Source of the DNA: an uncultured Coriobacteriales bacterium
GTDB taxonomy: Bacteria > Actinomycetota > Coriobacteriia > Coriobacteriales > UMGS124
Assembly (NCBI GenBank): GCA_934636245.1
Contig: CAKUAI010000012.1
Coordinates: 58,012 to 122,011, forward strand
Reading direction: 5' to 3'
Length of the DNA: 64,000 nt
Part shown: positions 55,529-63,734 of the stretch, piece by piece
Numbering within the stretch: the first letter of the stretch is position 1
Layout: each line of letters starts with the position of its first letter
The notes under the pieces: model-generated
Told to the model about the DNA's origin: nothing
What the model saw: the letters and a program-made list of their open reading frames with translations, nothing else
Database searches by the model: none
Made by a program: the position numbers and the translations under genes

Positions 55529-55570
55529 TTCGTGACGTGGTAAATCGCGAATAATCGGCGAAGTCACGAA
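55529..55570. promoter_or_regulatory. Inverted repeat upstream of serC
   Basis: TTCGTGAC (55529-55536) and GTCACGAA (55563-55570), 26 bp apart, around an AT-rich stretch likely to hold the serC promoter. Confidence 0.45.
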
Positions 55571-55627
55571 AAAGCAACCATTTTTATAGGTTTAGCCAAG
55601 TAAAGTGCCCCTGTGGGCAAGCCGCGT

Positions 55628-56584
55628 TTAGCGGAAAAGCTTCGCCTTCACGATGACGAGCGCGACCACCACGGAGACGGCCAGGGCGATGAGCACGGCG
55701 AATATGGGCGAGGAGACAAGCGGCAGGTCCTCGACGTTCATGCCGTAGAAGCTGAACACGATGGTGGGCACGGCCAGCACGACCGTGATGATGGTGAGCG
55801 TACGCATGACCATGTTCAAGTTGTTGGAGATGACCGAGCCGAACGCCTCCATGGTGCCGTTCAAAATGGTGGTGGAAACGCTCGCCATCTCGATTGCCTG
55901 CGACAGCTCGATGAGGACGTCGTCGAGCAGCTCCTGGTCCTCCTCGTAGAGGCGGATGATGCGGCCCGTGCGGATCTTGCCCAGCGTGACCTCGTTGGCC
56001 TTGAGCGAGGTGGACAGGTAGACGAGCGACTTCTCCAAGCCGAGCATCTTGATGAGCTCCTCGTTGCGCATGGTCTTGCGCAGCAGCTTCTCGGTGCGCG
56101 TGAACTGCTTGTTGATGTTGCGCAGGTAGCTCTGGTAGGTCTGGGCGATGTTGAGCAAAAGCTGCAGCAGGAAGCGCGTGGTGCGGCGCGTGTCCAGGCC
56201 GCGGACGCGTCCCGAGGAAAAGGCGTCGATCGTGGTGTTGGGCGTGAGGCTCACAGTCACGATCATGTTCGACTCAGGCAGCAGCAGCACCGAGAGCGGC
56301 TGGGTGTCGTACTGCGTGATGGAGGGGTCCTCCAGGTCGGAGGCGTCCTCGAGCGCGGCACAGTCCACGATGACGAGGGTCTGGTTCGTGTCGTCGTCGA
56401 AGTCGAGGTGCGAGCTCTCGTCGTCATCGAGCGCGCTGCGCACGAACTCGGGCACGATGCCTGCCTTGGCGTGCAGCCACGCGCGGTCCTCGGGCGTGGG
56501 GCAGGTGATGCTCACCCAGCAACCGGGCTCGGGTGCCTCGACCTGCTTGGTGCCCTCAGGGCCGGTCTTGTAAAACTCGATCAT
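55628..56584 (-). CDS. corA: CorA-family magnesium/divalent metal transporter
   Basis: A 318-residue protein: soluble N-terminal funnel, long helix (about 150-255), then two membrane helices with the family YGMNV motif (SFYGMNVEDLP) between them. AAGGAGG before the ATG at MIEFYKTG. Confidence 0.93.
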   Translation of the reverse strand: MIEFYKTGPEGTKQVEAPEPGCWVSITCPTPEDRAWLHAKAGIVPEFVRSALDDDESSHLDFDDDTNQTLVIVDCAALEDASDLEDPSITQYDTQPLSVLLLPESNMIVTVSLTPNTTIDAFSSGRVRGLDTRRTTRFLLQLLLNIAQTYQSYLRNINKQFTRTEKLLRKTMRNEELIKMLGLEKSLVYLSTSLKANEVTLGKIRTGRIIRLYEEDQELLDDVLIELSQAIEMASVSTTILNGTMEAFGSVISNNLNMVMRTLTIITVVLAVPTIVFSFYGMNVEDLPLVSSPIFAVLIALAVSVVVALVIVKAKLFR

Positions 56585-56947
56585 GGCTGGCCCTCCTTGG
56601 TCGGGGTCGGTGAGCAGGCGGTGTGCCCGCATGCGACGACGTGCCGCAACCTGTAAGGATAAACCCCAAAGGGCGAAATGCGGCGCAGGAATCAGCAAAA
56701 CATGCGCCGAATGCCTGATTTTCCTGCCCATATATGGGTGTGCTGTGGGCGGGGATGCCTCATGTGACGCCTGCCTGGGGAGATGGGGCCATGCCGATGC
56801 AAACTATGGAAAAGGCTTCGCTTGTTGGTTGAGTCTCCCGATCGGTCGGTGAAAGGCGCAATGTTGGATGTGACTGACACATTCCGAAACAGGATGCCTC
56901 ACGTGCGGTGATAGGGTAGGATTTTCATCAATGAAAAGGAGCCTGCC
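56585..56947. other. Intergenic region between corA and the LuxR-type gene
   Basis: 363 bp holding both divergent promoters. GATGCCTCA.GTG occurs at about 56753 and 56893 as direct repeats. No gene seen. Confidence 0.5.
56915..56930 (+). promoter_or_regulatory. GGTAGGATTTTCATCA motif ahead of the LuxR-type gene
   Basis: Matches 13 of 16 bases of GGTGAGATTTTCATAA at 59584-59599, ahead of the neighbouring ABC operon. Confidence 0.5.
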
Positions 56948-59527
56948 GTGAATCATGAAACCGCTTGGAGGGTGCTTTGGTGTCTCTGGTTTGCCTGCGT
57001 AATGGGCGGACCCTACGTGTTGGGAAATCATGGCGATGCTTACGGTTGGATGTACTCCGGTTCCTATGGCTTCGTCGCGTTTGGGTTGTTGTTGGGCATC
57101 TGGGCTGGACAAACCGCTGTCGTACGAGTCGCTTGTCGTAATGAGAAAGCGAAGTGGTCTCTTCTGGGCGCGGGGCTGGGACTGAATCTTCTTTTAGTAT
57201 TGCTGGAACTGTTTGCCTTGCTGTTGCCGGTCGCGTTGGATTCGTCGACCTTTTCTGCCTTGCTTTTGCAAGAAGGCTTGGGAGTTCCGTATGACTGGGT
57301 GCTCGACCTTTCGGGCGCTGGTGTCGAGGCCGGTTATTACGAGAAGGGGCTTGCCCTTATTTTCGCCGTGCTTTGCGGGACGGCGTTTCAGGCGAATCCT
57401 TCACAAGTGATTGATTTTAAAGATCTCTCGAGCGCGAACAATGGAGACGTGGCCCGCTGCGGGAGTACATCTTTTGGGCGATGGAACGAAGCTGCCGGTC
57501 GGGTTATCCTCGTTGCGTTGCCGGGTATTGCTTTTGCCTTGGGCGCTGCGAGAACTTCGATCGGTGCCGTGCTTGCGATGCCGGTTGGTCTGTTTGTGGC
57601 ATTCTGCATCGCATTGAGTCTTGCCGCTGTTTCAATGATCGCGCCTCGTGGTGGCATGCATTGCCTCGTTCCGTTTTGTTTGGGAGAGCTTGCCTTCCGT
57701 GCCGCATGCCGTTTTGGTTTTCTTGCCATCCCAATGGGCGAAGGCTGCGCCTTGGTGATGTTTGCTGTTCATGTCCTGTGTTTGCTTGCGGTTTTGGCCG
57801 TTGCGGTGCTGTGGCATCGTGTCAGCGTGAGACTTGGCATGCCTTCCCGGTTGGGGTCTGACCATATTGTTGGCGCTTGCCCTGAGACGGGTTTTTCTGA
57901 CGAGACGATACGTCGCCTGCTAAACGGGGCCGGGCTGTCCAATCGGGAATTGGAGGTTCTTGCGGCTTGCTCCAACGGTCTTGATTCTGCTCAGGTGGCG
58001 CAGAGGCTGGGTATGCAAGCGTCTACCGTACGTACGTACAGAAGCCGTATATGCAAGAAGCTGGGTTATCAGACAATTGACCAGCTTCTCGCCGAATTGT
58101 CGAAGAGGGCATGCCGTTCCGGTGCTGTCGAGGAGGCCGGGGTGTGTTTCAGGGGCGAGGGTCCTGCTCGAGGCGGAGCGGGTATATCCAAAGCTCTTGT
58201 GGCGGAAACGCTCCGCTTTGTTGGCACGGTCTCCTTGTTTATCCTGCTGCTCATGCCTTATGGACGGTTGGCGTTTGTCTGGGATGCAACATGGGTCATG
58301 GCATACTCTGCGGCAGCCGGTTTGTTGCTCGCGGCTGGCTGTGCGCATGTACTGCACGTGTTGGAGCAACATGCGTCGTTGCGTGGGGCATTGTCATATA
58401 GTCTGACTGCTTTGCTTGTGGTCTTTGCGGCGGGCTGTTTGGTGTGTCAGTCGGGAATCGCCGCCGACCAGACGGCTCTGTCTTTTCCGCAACGCATGGG
58501 GCTCCTCTGCTGCGTCGCCGGATTTGTTTGCACCAGCGTTCTATACATGAGAAGGGATTTCCGCATTCTGCCTGCCACAACAGGGGGTGTTCTCGTTGCG
58601 GTGGGGTGCGTGTCGGCTCTTGTTTTGCTCCCCTTATTCTCTGAAGGATCGCGGCGGTTTGCCTGCGTTGTGTCAATGCTTGCGGTAATCGCCGGGGCAG
58701 TTCTTGCGAGTGGGGTCGATTGTGCGCCGATGCACGTTGGAAATGTGCGCGCTGGGAATGCTTGCGCAGTTACAACGCTGGCATGTTTCGGTGTTGCTTT
58801 CGTTTGGGAAGAAACATGGCGTGCCACTGCATTTGACTCTCTGCAATCTACTGGCCTGGTGATGCTTGCCCTGTTCAATTTGGCGATGTTACATGTGCTG
58901 AGGCGCAATGGTGCACAGTGGTCTATATGCGGCATCGGTATCGGATGTGCCTGCCTGTTCATATGGGCAAGGGGATTGTGCTTCGGCCTGCTCGTGGGGC
59001 TTGCCATATTTGTGGCGGTGCGTATCTTGCAGCGTGGCGAAGGTCCAGGGTGCACGGATTCGCTGGGGAAGAGGGGTCTCTGCGGTTGCGTTGCAGCGGC
59101 AATGGGTTGCTGTGTGGCGGTGTATGCCGCGAATATATGGGGAGCAACGAAGCTGTACGAGCTTGACAATACAGTTAGCCCGGATGTGATTGGAGTACTG
59201 TGCACGTTCCTTTGCATGCTTGCAGGAATTGCATGTTGCCTGTTTGCCTGGGCGGGGATGGATGAAGAGGGGCGTGATTTGCCCAATGTGAGCATGGAGC
59301 GCCTTGAAGGATTCTTGATTGGTAAGGGACTGACTCCAGACGAAGTCCGAGTGGCTGTCGCTCTTTCTCAAGGAAGCTCCATGGCGCACGTTGCAGAGGA
59401 ATTGTCATACTCTCTTTCAACCGCCAATAGCATGCGTCGGCGTGCCTTTGCAAAGCTGGGGATTAGAACTCGACATCATCTCTTGCGACTCCTTTGGGAT
59501 GAGTTTGACCCAAAACGAGTTGGATAG
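56948..59527 (+). CDS. Double membrane LuxR-family regulator
   Basis: An 859-residue protein with two repeated units, each a block of membrane helices followed by a LuxR helix-turn-helix. Unit 1: about seven helices (residues 1-300), then LSNRELEVLAACSNGLDSAQVAQRLG...STVRTYRSRICKKLG at about 330-385. Unit 2: about ten to twelve helices (390-780), then LTPDEVRVAVALSQGSSMAHVAEEL...TANSMRRRAFAKLG at about 790-855. Single-unit versions of about 450-500 residues are common in Coriobacteriia; two in one chain are unusual. GTG start after AAAAGGAG. It probably controls the ABC operon that follows. G+C is lower than in its neighbours. Confidence 0.85.
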   Translation: MNHETAWRVLWCLWFACVMGGPYVLGNHGDAYGWMYSGSYGFVAFGLLLGIWAGQTAVVRVACRNEKAKWSLLGAGLGLNLLLVLLELFALLLPVALDSSTFSALLLQEGLGVPYDWVLDLSGAGVEAGYYEKGLALIFAVLCGTAFQANPSQVIDFKDLSSANNGDVARCGSTSFGRWNEAAGRVILVALPGIAFALGAARTSIGAVLAMPVGLFVAFCIALSLAAVSMIAPRGGMHCLVPFCLGELAFRAACRFGFLAIPMGEGCALVMFAVHVLCLLAVLAVAVLWHRVSVRLGMPSRLGSDHIVGACPETGFSDETIRRLLNGAGLSNRELEVLAACSNGLDSAQVAQRLGMQASTVRTYRSRICKKLGYQTIDQLLAELSKRACRSGAVEEAGVCFRGEGPARGGAGISKALVAETLRFVGTVSLFILLLMPYGRLAFVWDATWVMAYSAAAGLLLAAGCAHVLHVLEQHASLRGALSYSLTALLVVFAAGCLVCQSGIAADQTALSFPQRMGLLCCVAGFVCTSVLYMRRDFRILPATTGGVLVAVGCVSALVLLPLFSEGSRRFACVVSMLAVIAGAVLASGVDCAPMHVGNVRAGNACAVTTLACFGVAFVWEETWRATAFDSLQSTGLVMLALFNLAMLHVLRRNGAQWSICGIGIGCACLFIWARGLCFGLLVGLAIFVAVRILQRGEGPGCTDSLGKRGLCGCVAAAMGCCVAVYAANIWGATKLYELDNTVSPDVIGVLCTFLCMLAGIACCLFAWAGMDEEGRDLPNVSMERLEGFLIGKGLTPDEVRVAVALSQGSSMAHVAEELSYSLSTANSMRRRAFAKLGIRTRHHLLRLLWDEFDPKRVG

Positions 59528-59550
59528 GCATATAAACATCCAGGTAAACG

Positions 59551-59582
59551 CTGTAGACACAATGTAAGCCTTTTGTCTACAG
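59551..59582 (+). promoter_or_regulatory. Inverted repeat CTGTAGACA/TGTCTACAG before the ABC operon
   Basis: Nine-bp arms (59551-59559, 59574-59582) with 14 bp between, so the arm centres are 23 bp apart. A likely operator for the LuxR-type protein just upstream. Confidence 0.55.
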
Positions 59583-59583
59583 A

Positions 59584-59599
59584 GGTGAGATTTTCATAA
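59584..59599 (+). promoter_or_regulatory. GGTGAGATTTTCATAA motif ahead of the ABC operon
   Basis: Near copy of the motif at 56915-56930. Confidence 0.5.
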
Positions 59600-59697
59600 G
59601 CATAAGCTTGTCAGCGTGGACGTTCGCCCGAGAGGAAGGAGCGGTGGAAAGGCGGACATCCTCACACCAACTGACCCTTGGACGAAAGGACAAGCTT

Positions 59698-60405
59698 GTG
59701 TCGACAAAGCAAACGAGACGGGGCGAGTTGATCGCGGCGGCGGTTATTGTCCTGGTTATTGCGCTATGCGTTGGCGGATACTACTTGAGTCAGGCAATCT
59801 ACAAGGCAAACGAGCCGCAGTTGTTCGAGGATTCAACGCGGTCGGTCAATGCCGGCGAGCCCATGACCATCACGTATCGCGAGATTGGTAAAGAATGCAA
59901 TTATGTGAAATGGTACGGCGACGTGGAACTGACGGTCCAAAGCGCCGTTCTCTATGATTCATACCCCGAGGCGCTTGAAGCCGAAGGAGACCTCGGAAAG
60001 ACGAACAGCCTGTTTCACGACGGGAGCAAGCCTTTTCTTGTCGTGCGCCTTGATGCAACAAACATCGATGCCGTTGAGCACGACCTATGGCGGAACAACG
60101 ACAAAGATGCTGCTCCCGAAAACGGTGTCGTCCTTAATATGCATGGATTTGATATCTGTACCTCGACCCCCTTTGGGGGCAATGCGGAAAGACTTGTCTG
60201 GTGCACATGGCTAGCAAACGGCCAGACATCAGGTGCATACGAGAAGGCAGAGATCGACTTGCTCCAAGGCGAAACAGCGCACGTCGTCTTGGGTTTCTCG
60301 CTGGAAGACGGCGAGGAAGACAGGCTTGCCGACGCTTTCTTGGTGTGTACATCTATCTTTGACAGGTTTTACCTGAAGCCGCTGTTATCGAAGGGAGGGG
60401 ACTGA
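59698..60405 (+). CDS. Single-pass membrane protein of the ABC operon
   Basis: A 235-residue protein: basic start STKQTRRGE, one membrane helix (about 10-32), then an extracytoplasmic domain that looks beta-rich with Cys at about 71, 163 and 179. Parts such as YPEALEAEGD and the overall layout resemble the last gene of the operon (DUF5028-like), but weakly. GTG at 59698 lies 7 nt after AAAGGA; an earlier start at 59608 has no good site. Two bases before the next gene. Confidence 0.7.
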   Translation: MSTKQTRRGELIAAAVIVLVIALCVGGYYLSQAIYKANEPQLFEDSTRSVNAGEPMTITYREIGKECNYVKWYGDVELTVQSAVLYDSYPEALEAEGDLGKTNSLFHDGSKPFLVVRLDATNIDAVEHDLWRNNDKDAAPENGVVLNMHGFDICTSTPFGGNAERLVWCTWLANGQTSGAYEKAEIDLLQGETAHVVLGFSLEDGEEDRLADAFLVCTSIFDRFYLKPLLSKGGD

Positions 60406-60407
60406 GA

Positions 60408-61280
60408 ATGGGATTGTTACAAAACGAGATGCGCAGGGCTTTGGGCAACCCATGGTTCAGGGGTTCCATGGCCGTCTTGACCGTGCTTGCCGTTGCCGCC
60501 GCTTTGTACCAGGTCAACACGTATGTCGGTCACTGGCAGCGAGTCATTGCCGAGTATGGCAATGAAAGCTACTACTATCACACCACGTTTTCCTGTTTCA
60601 ACAACTGGCTCCCCTTGAGAGGGGCAAATCCGGCAGCCGGTTTCTTTTTTGTGGTGCTGCCCTTGTTGGTCCTTATGGGATACGCTTGGTCTTTAGCATC
60701 GGATGTGCGGAGCGGCTATGTCGCGCAGGTTCTCACGCGCTCAACGCGTGGGGAGTTTTACAAGGCGCGCTATTGCGCCGTGTTCACGAGCGCCGGCCTG
60801 CTGGCCACCATTCCGCTCATCGTCAACCTTCTTATCGTCGCATGTTTCTTGCCTGCATACATGCCGCGCGTCACTGATGCCATGTACATAGACATGGGAC
60901 CGACCGATTTGTTTGCGAACGTTTTTTTCTCAGCCCCGCTGCTGTATGTCCTCCTCAAACTCGTCGTCAACTTTGTGCTGTGCGGGTTGTGGGCGACGAT
61001 GGTTATGAGTTTGGCGACCGTTTGGGCCAACCGCGTTGTGCTCATCTGCGTGCCCTATATCGCTCTCCTTCTTATCAAACATGTGGGGGAGAACCTCTTT
61101 GTGGCCATGCGCTTGAACGGCTACGAGCACTTCGGTATGAGCATCACCTTGTTTGACCAGCTCAAAGGGTCGCCTGATAACTTTTACTGCTATTGGTGGG
61201 CAACCTTGGCGTGTGCCGTGCTCATGTTGGTCGTGTCAATCGTCGTTCCCTACTTCAGACGCAAGGCCGATGTGTTATGA
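60408..61280 (+). CDS. ABC transporter permease (first)
   Basis: A 290-residue ABC-2-like membrane protein with about six helices: a short basic start (NEMRRALGNPWFRGS), one helix, a large outer loop rich in aromatic residues (35-70), then five helices. Its TGA overlaps the next ATG. Confidence 0.8.
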   Translation: MGLLQNEMRRALGNPWFRGSMAVLTVLAVAAALYQVNTYVGHWQRVIAEYGNESYYYHTTFSCFNNWLPLRGANPAAGFFFVVLPLLVLMGYAWSLASDVRSGYVAQVLTRSTRGEFYKARYCAVFTSAGLLATIPLIVNLLIVACFLPAYMPRVTDAMYIDMGPTDLFANVFFSAPLLYVLLKLVVNFVLCGLWATMVMSLATVWANRVVLICVPYIALLLIKHVGENLFVAMRLNGYEHFGMSITLFDQLKGSPDNFYCYWWATLACAVLMLVVSIVVPYFRRKADVL

Positions 61281-62137
61281 GCCGCCTTGGGGCAGTTGCG
61301 CGTTTAGTGTTGTGCGACATAAAGGCCGAGGCGAGGCGAACCGCTATCGTGCTCGGAGTATCCGTCCTGCTCTTTTGCCTGCTCATCACCCTTTTCTTCT
61401 TTCGCACACTTCAACCAAATGGGGACTTTCAAAGCCTGAGTTTTACGGATTGCCTTGCGAGCCTGTTTGGGGGGATGGGAGAGTACGACCCCCGTCATGA
61501 CAAGAACTTCAAGATTCCGGCGGCTTGGCTGTGCGTATGTCTTATGGGGGCCTATGTGACGTTGGGCTACCCGGTGCGCAACTTAGAGGGTGTGGGTGTC
61601 AAGCAATGTGTCGCCGCGCAAAGTCGATGGGCGTGGTGGTTTGCCAAGTGCCTGTGGGTCGTCATCTGCGCAGTGGCATTTTGCCTCGTTGCGTTTGCGG
61701 TCTGCTTGATCGCATCTTACGCAAGCGGTGGAACGGCTAGTCTTGTCTTGTCTCAGTTCGCTCCGGAGCTGCTGGATTTTTTCGTGGCTGGAGACAGCGA
61801 CGTTCTTACAAGCGGAGAGGGGATGCCTTTGTTCATTGCAGGCATTCCCGTTGCGTTGAGCGCGTTGTGCCTTGTGCAGCTTGCTGTGTCGGTCAATGTC
61901 AATCCTCTTGCGGCGTTTGCGGTCACCGCGGCAATTCTTTTTCTTTCGGCGTTTTATCTCAACGACTTCGCTTTGGGCAACTATTTGATGATTGCCCGCA
62001 GCGCCCTGGTGATTCATGCGGGCGTTGATTCGGCGATGGGAATCGGTTTGTCTGTGCTGGTTGGTGCCGCCGCCGTGTTTGTCGGTGGGGCTGCGTTCGC
62101 GAGGCATGACGTGCTTGGGAAGGAGGCGCTCTCATGA
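61277..62137 (+). CDS. ABC transporter permease (second)
   Basis: A 286-residue protein with about six helices and the same layout as the first (RLVLCDIKAEARRTAIVLG start). ATGA overlap before it and ATGATA overlap after it, so the three genes are coupled. Confidence 0.8.
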   Translation: MSRLGAVARLVLCDIKAEARRTAIVLGVSVLLFCLLITLFFFRTLQPNGDFQSLSFTDCLASLFGGMGEYDPRHDKNFKIPAAWLCVCLMGAYVTLGYPVRNLEGVGVKQCVAAQSRWAWWFAKCLWVVICAVAFCLVAFAVCLIASYASGGTASLVLSQFAPELLDFFVAGDSDVLTSGEGMPLFIAGIPVALSALCLVQLAVSVNVNPLAAFAVTAAILFLSAFYLNDFALGNYLMIARSALVIHAGVDSAMGIGLSVLVGAAAVFVGGAAFARHDVLGKEALS

Positions 62138-62796
62138 TACATGTGAACGGCGTAAGTAAAGCATTTAGAGGCGCTGAGGCTGTCAGCAATGTGAGTATGA
62201 CGTTTGAGCCCGGCAAGGTAACGGGCCTCGCCGGGCCCAACGGGTCGGGAAAGACCATGCTCATGCGGATGGTCGCAGGGTTGGTCAGGCCGTCTTCTGG
62301 AACCATCGACGTGAACGGTAAAACAGTCGGTCAAGATATCCCCTTTCCGCCAAGTCTGGGGCTGCTGCTCGAAGGCCCGACGTTTCTCAGCGGCTACTCT
62401 GGCTTCGAAAACCTGAGCATGCTCGCATCGATTAAGGGCCAGCTTGGCGCAGATGAGATTCGCGGTTGGATCGAGAGAGTCGGGCTTGATCCTGCCGACA
62501 AGCGGCACTACCGCAAGTATTCTCTCGGTATGAAGCAACGTCTCGGTATTGCGGCGGCCCTTATGGAGACGCCCGACATCGTCATGCTCGACGAGCCTAC
62601 CAATGCCCTGGACAGTGACGGCGTCGAGATGGTTCGTCGCGAGGTTGAAGAGGCTCGTGGGCGTGGGGCGACGGTCATTCTTGCATGTCATGACGCAAAC
62701 GTGCTGCAAGGGTTGTCGGACGAGATCTGGCACCTGGCGGAAGGGCATATTGACGGGCACGAAGTGCTTGCTAAGGAGGTGCGCCATGAGCTCTAG
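62134..62796 (+). CDS. ABC transporter ATP-binding protein
   Basis: A 220-residue ATPase. Walker A GPNGSGKTM at 34-42, signature YSLGMKQRLG, Walker B IVMLDEPTNALD. Short, like ATPases of lantibiotic-immunity or ABC-2 systems. It serves the two permeases before it. Confidence 0.92.
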   Translation: MIHVNGVSKAFRGAEAVSNVSMTFEPGKVTGLAGPNGSGKTMLMRMVAGLVRPSSGTIDVNGKTVGQDIPFPPSLGLLLEGPTFLSGYSGFENLSMLASIKGQLGADEIRGWIERVGLDPADKRHYRKYSLGMKQRLGIAAALMETPDIVMLDEPTNALDSDGVEMVRREVEEARGRGATVILACHDANVLQGLSDEIWHLAEGHIDGHEVLAKEVRHEL

Positions 62797-63439
62797 GACA
62801 AAGGACGGCGTAAGTGCGAGTGCTGGGACCTCGCGCCGCCGTTTTGTCGCAGGCTGCCTCGGTGCCATCGGAGTCGCTGCTCTTGCCGGACGTATCTGGT
62901 GGGTCAACGCCAATGCCTTTGAGTACCCCGAGACACACCATGCCATGGGTGAGTGGATCGACCTTGACGGTGCGTTTCTCTCGTATGCCAATGAGGCCAC
63001 GACGGGATACTCGGTGAGCGTTCAGGACGCCCGGGTCATGTCCCGCTGCGAGTACATAGAGCGGTATGCCTTGGCACCTTCTCAAGTTGAGCGAACGGAG
63101 CACGATGACATTGAGAGCGTGCTGTGCTTGAGCTTGGGCATGAAAAACAAAGGCTCGACGGCCGGGGGGTTCTTGCTTACCGAGGCGAAGCTCGTGCCTG
63201 AGGGGGCCATCAGGGCGATGCGATACCAAACGGACTTGTGGGCAACCTCCAACAAAACCATCGACGAGTCCACGGGCTACATCAGCCTGTTGGAGGACAC
63301 CGAGTTCACGACGCACATCCCGTACCTGCTGTATGCGAGCAACGAGGAAGACTACCTAAATGAGGTGACGTGCCGTCGTCTCTCGTTTACGGTCTCTAAC
63401 GCCCCCGTGCGCAACATCATCGACATCGAGCTGGCGTGA
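62786..63439 (+). CDS. Secreted or anchored DUF5028-like protein with twin-arginine signal
   Basis: A 217-residue protein. The start holds SRRRFVAG followed by a hydrophobic stretch CLGAIGVAALAG, as in Tat signals. The outer domain (about 40-217: HHAMGEWIDLDGAF, SRCEYIERYAL, TTHIPYLLYASNEEDYL, VRNIIDIELA) resembles what I recall as DUF5028, found in Coriobacteriia beside such ABC transporters. AAGGAGG precedes the ATG; it overlaps the ATPase gene by 11 bp. Confidence 0.75.
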   Translation: MSSRTKDGVSASAGTSRRRFVAGCLGAIGVAALAGRIWWVNANAFEYPETHHAMGEWIDLDGAFLSYANEATTGYSVSVQDARVMSRCEYIERYALAPSQVERTEHDDIESVLCLSLGMKNKGSTAGGFLLTEAKLVPEGAIRAMRYQTDLWATSNKTIDESTGYISLLEDTEFTTHIPYLLYASNEEDYLNEVTCRRLSFTVSNAPVRNIIDIELA

Positions 63440-63461
63440 TTGGCGTGCAATCACTCGTCAA

Positions 63462-63506
63462 GGCCCCGCAACCTGAAGCAACACATCGCTTCCAGGTTGC
63501 GGGGCC
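63462..63506. terminator. Hairpin terminator after the ABC operon
   Basis: GGCCCCGCAACCTG/CAGGTTGCGGGGCC, 14 perfect bp, 17-nt loop; T-rich region follows on the plus strand. Confidence 0.8.
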
Positions 63507-63521
63507 ATTCTCGTTGTGTCT

Positions 63522-63734
63522 TTAATCTTGCTCGTACCCAAGCAGGTCATGCTCTCTCAGGTATGTGCGCAGGTAGGGGAGGGCGAAATCTATCTCTCCA
63601 CGCTTCGGCTCAACAAGAACGTGCTCGTCAAGCAAACGGCGGCGGTAGGTGTTGGCATACTGGGGAGTCACGCCCATGGCTTGGGCGACGTCCGCAGTCG
63701 TGGCGAGCCTGGGGAATCGAGCTAGTACGCGTAC
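63522..63734 (-). pseudogene. Truncated C-terminus of an AAA-family ATPase
   Basis: An open frame without a good start codon encodes a winged-helix-like tail: LARFPRLATTADVAQAMGV, YANTYRRRLLDEHVL, and GEIDFALPYLRTYLREHDLLGYEQD before TAA. This looks like the end of the chromosomal ATP-binding (AAA) proteins found in multiple copies in Collinsella-like genomes. The homologous-looking part starts before any ATG and overlaps the end of the DUF3791 gene, so it is a remnant. Confidence 0.6.

Noticed and set aside
55475..55627. T-box or riboswitch upstream of serC
   Set aside because: The region is only 153 bp and shows a simple inverted repeat; no T-box sequence or specifier hairpin is visible.
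59608..59697. Earlier start for the first gene of the ABC operon
   Set aside because: The 30 added residues are hydrophilic and unlike a membrane-protein start; the GTG at 59698 has a well-spaced AAAGGA.
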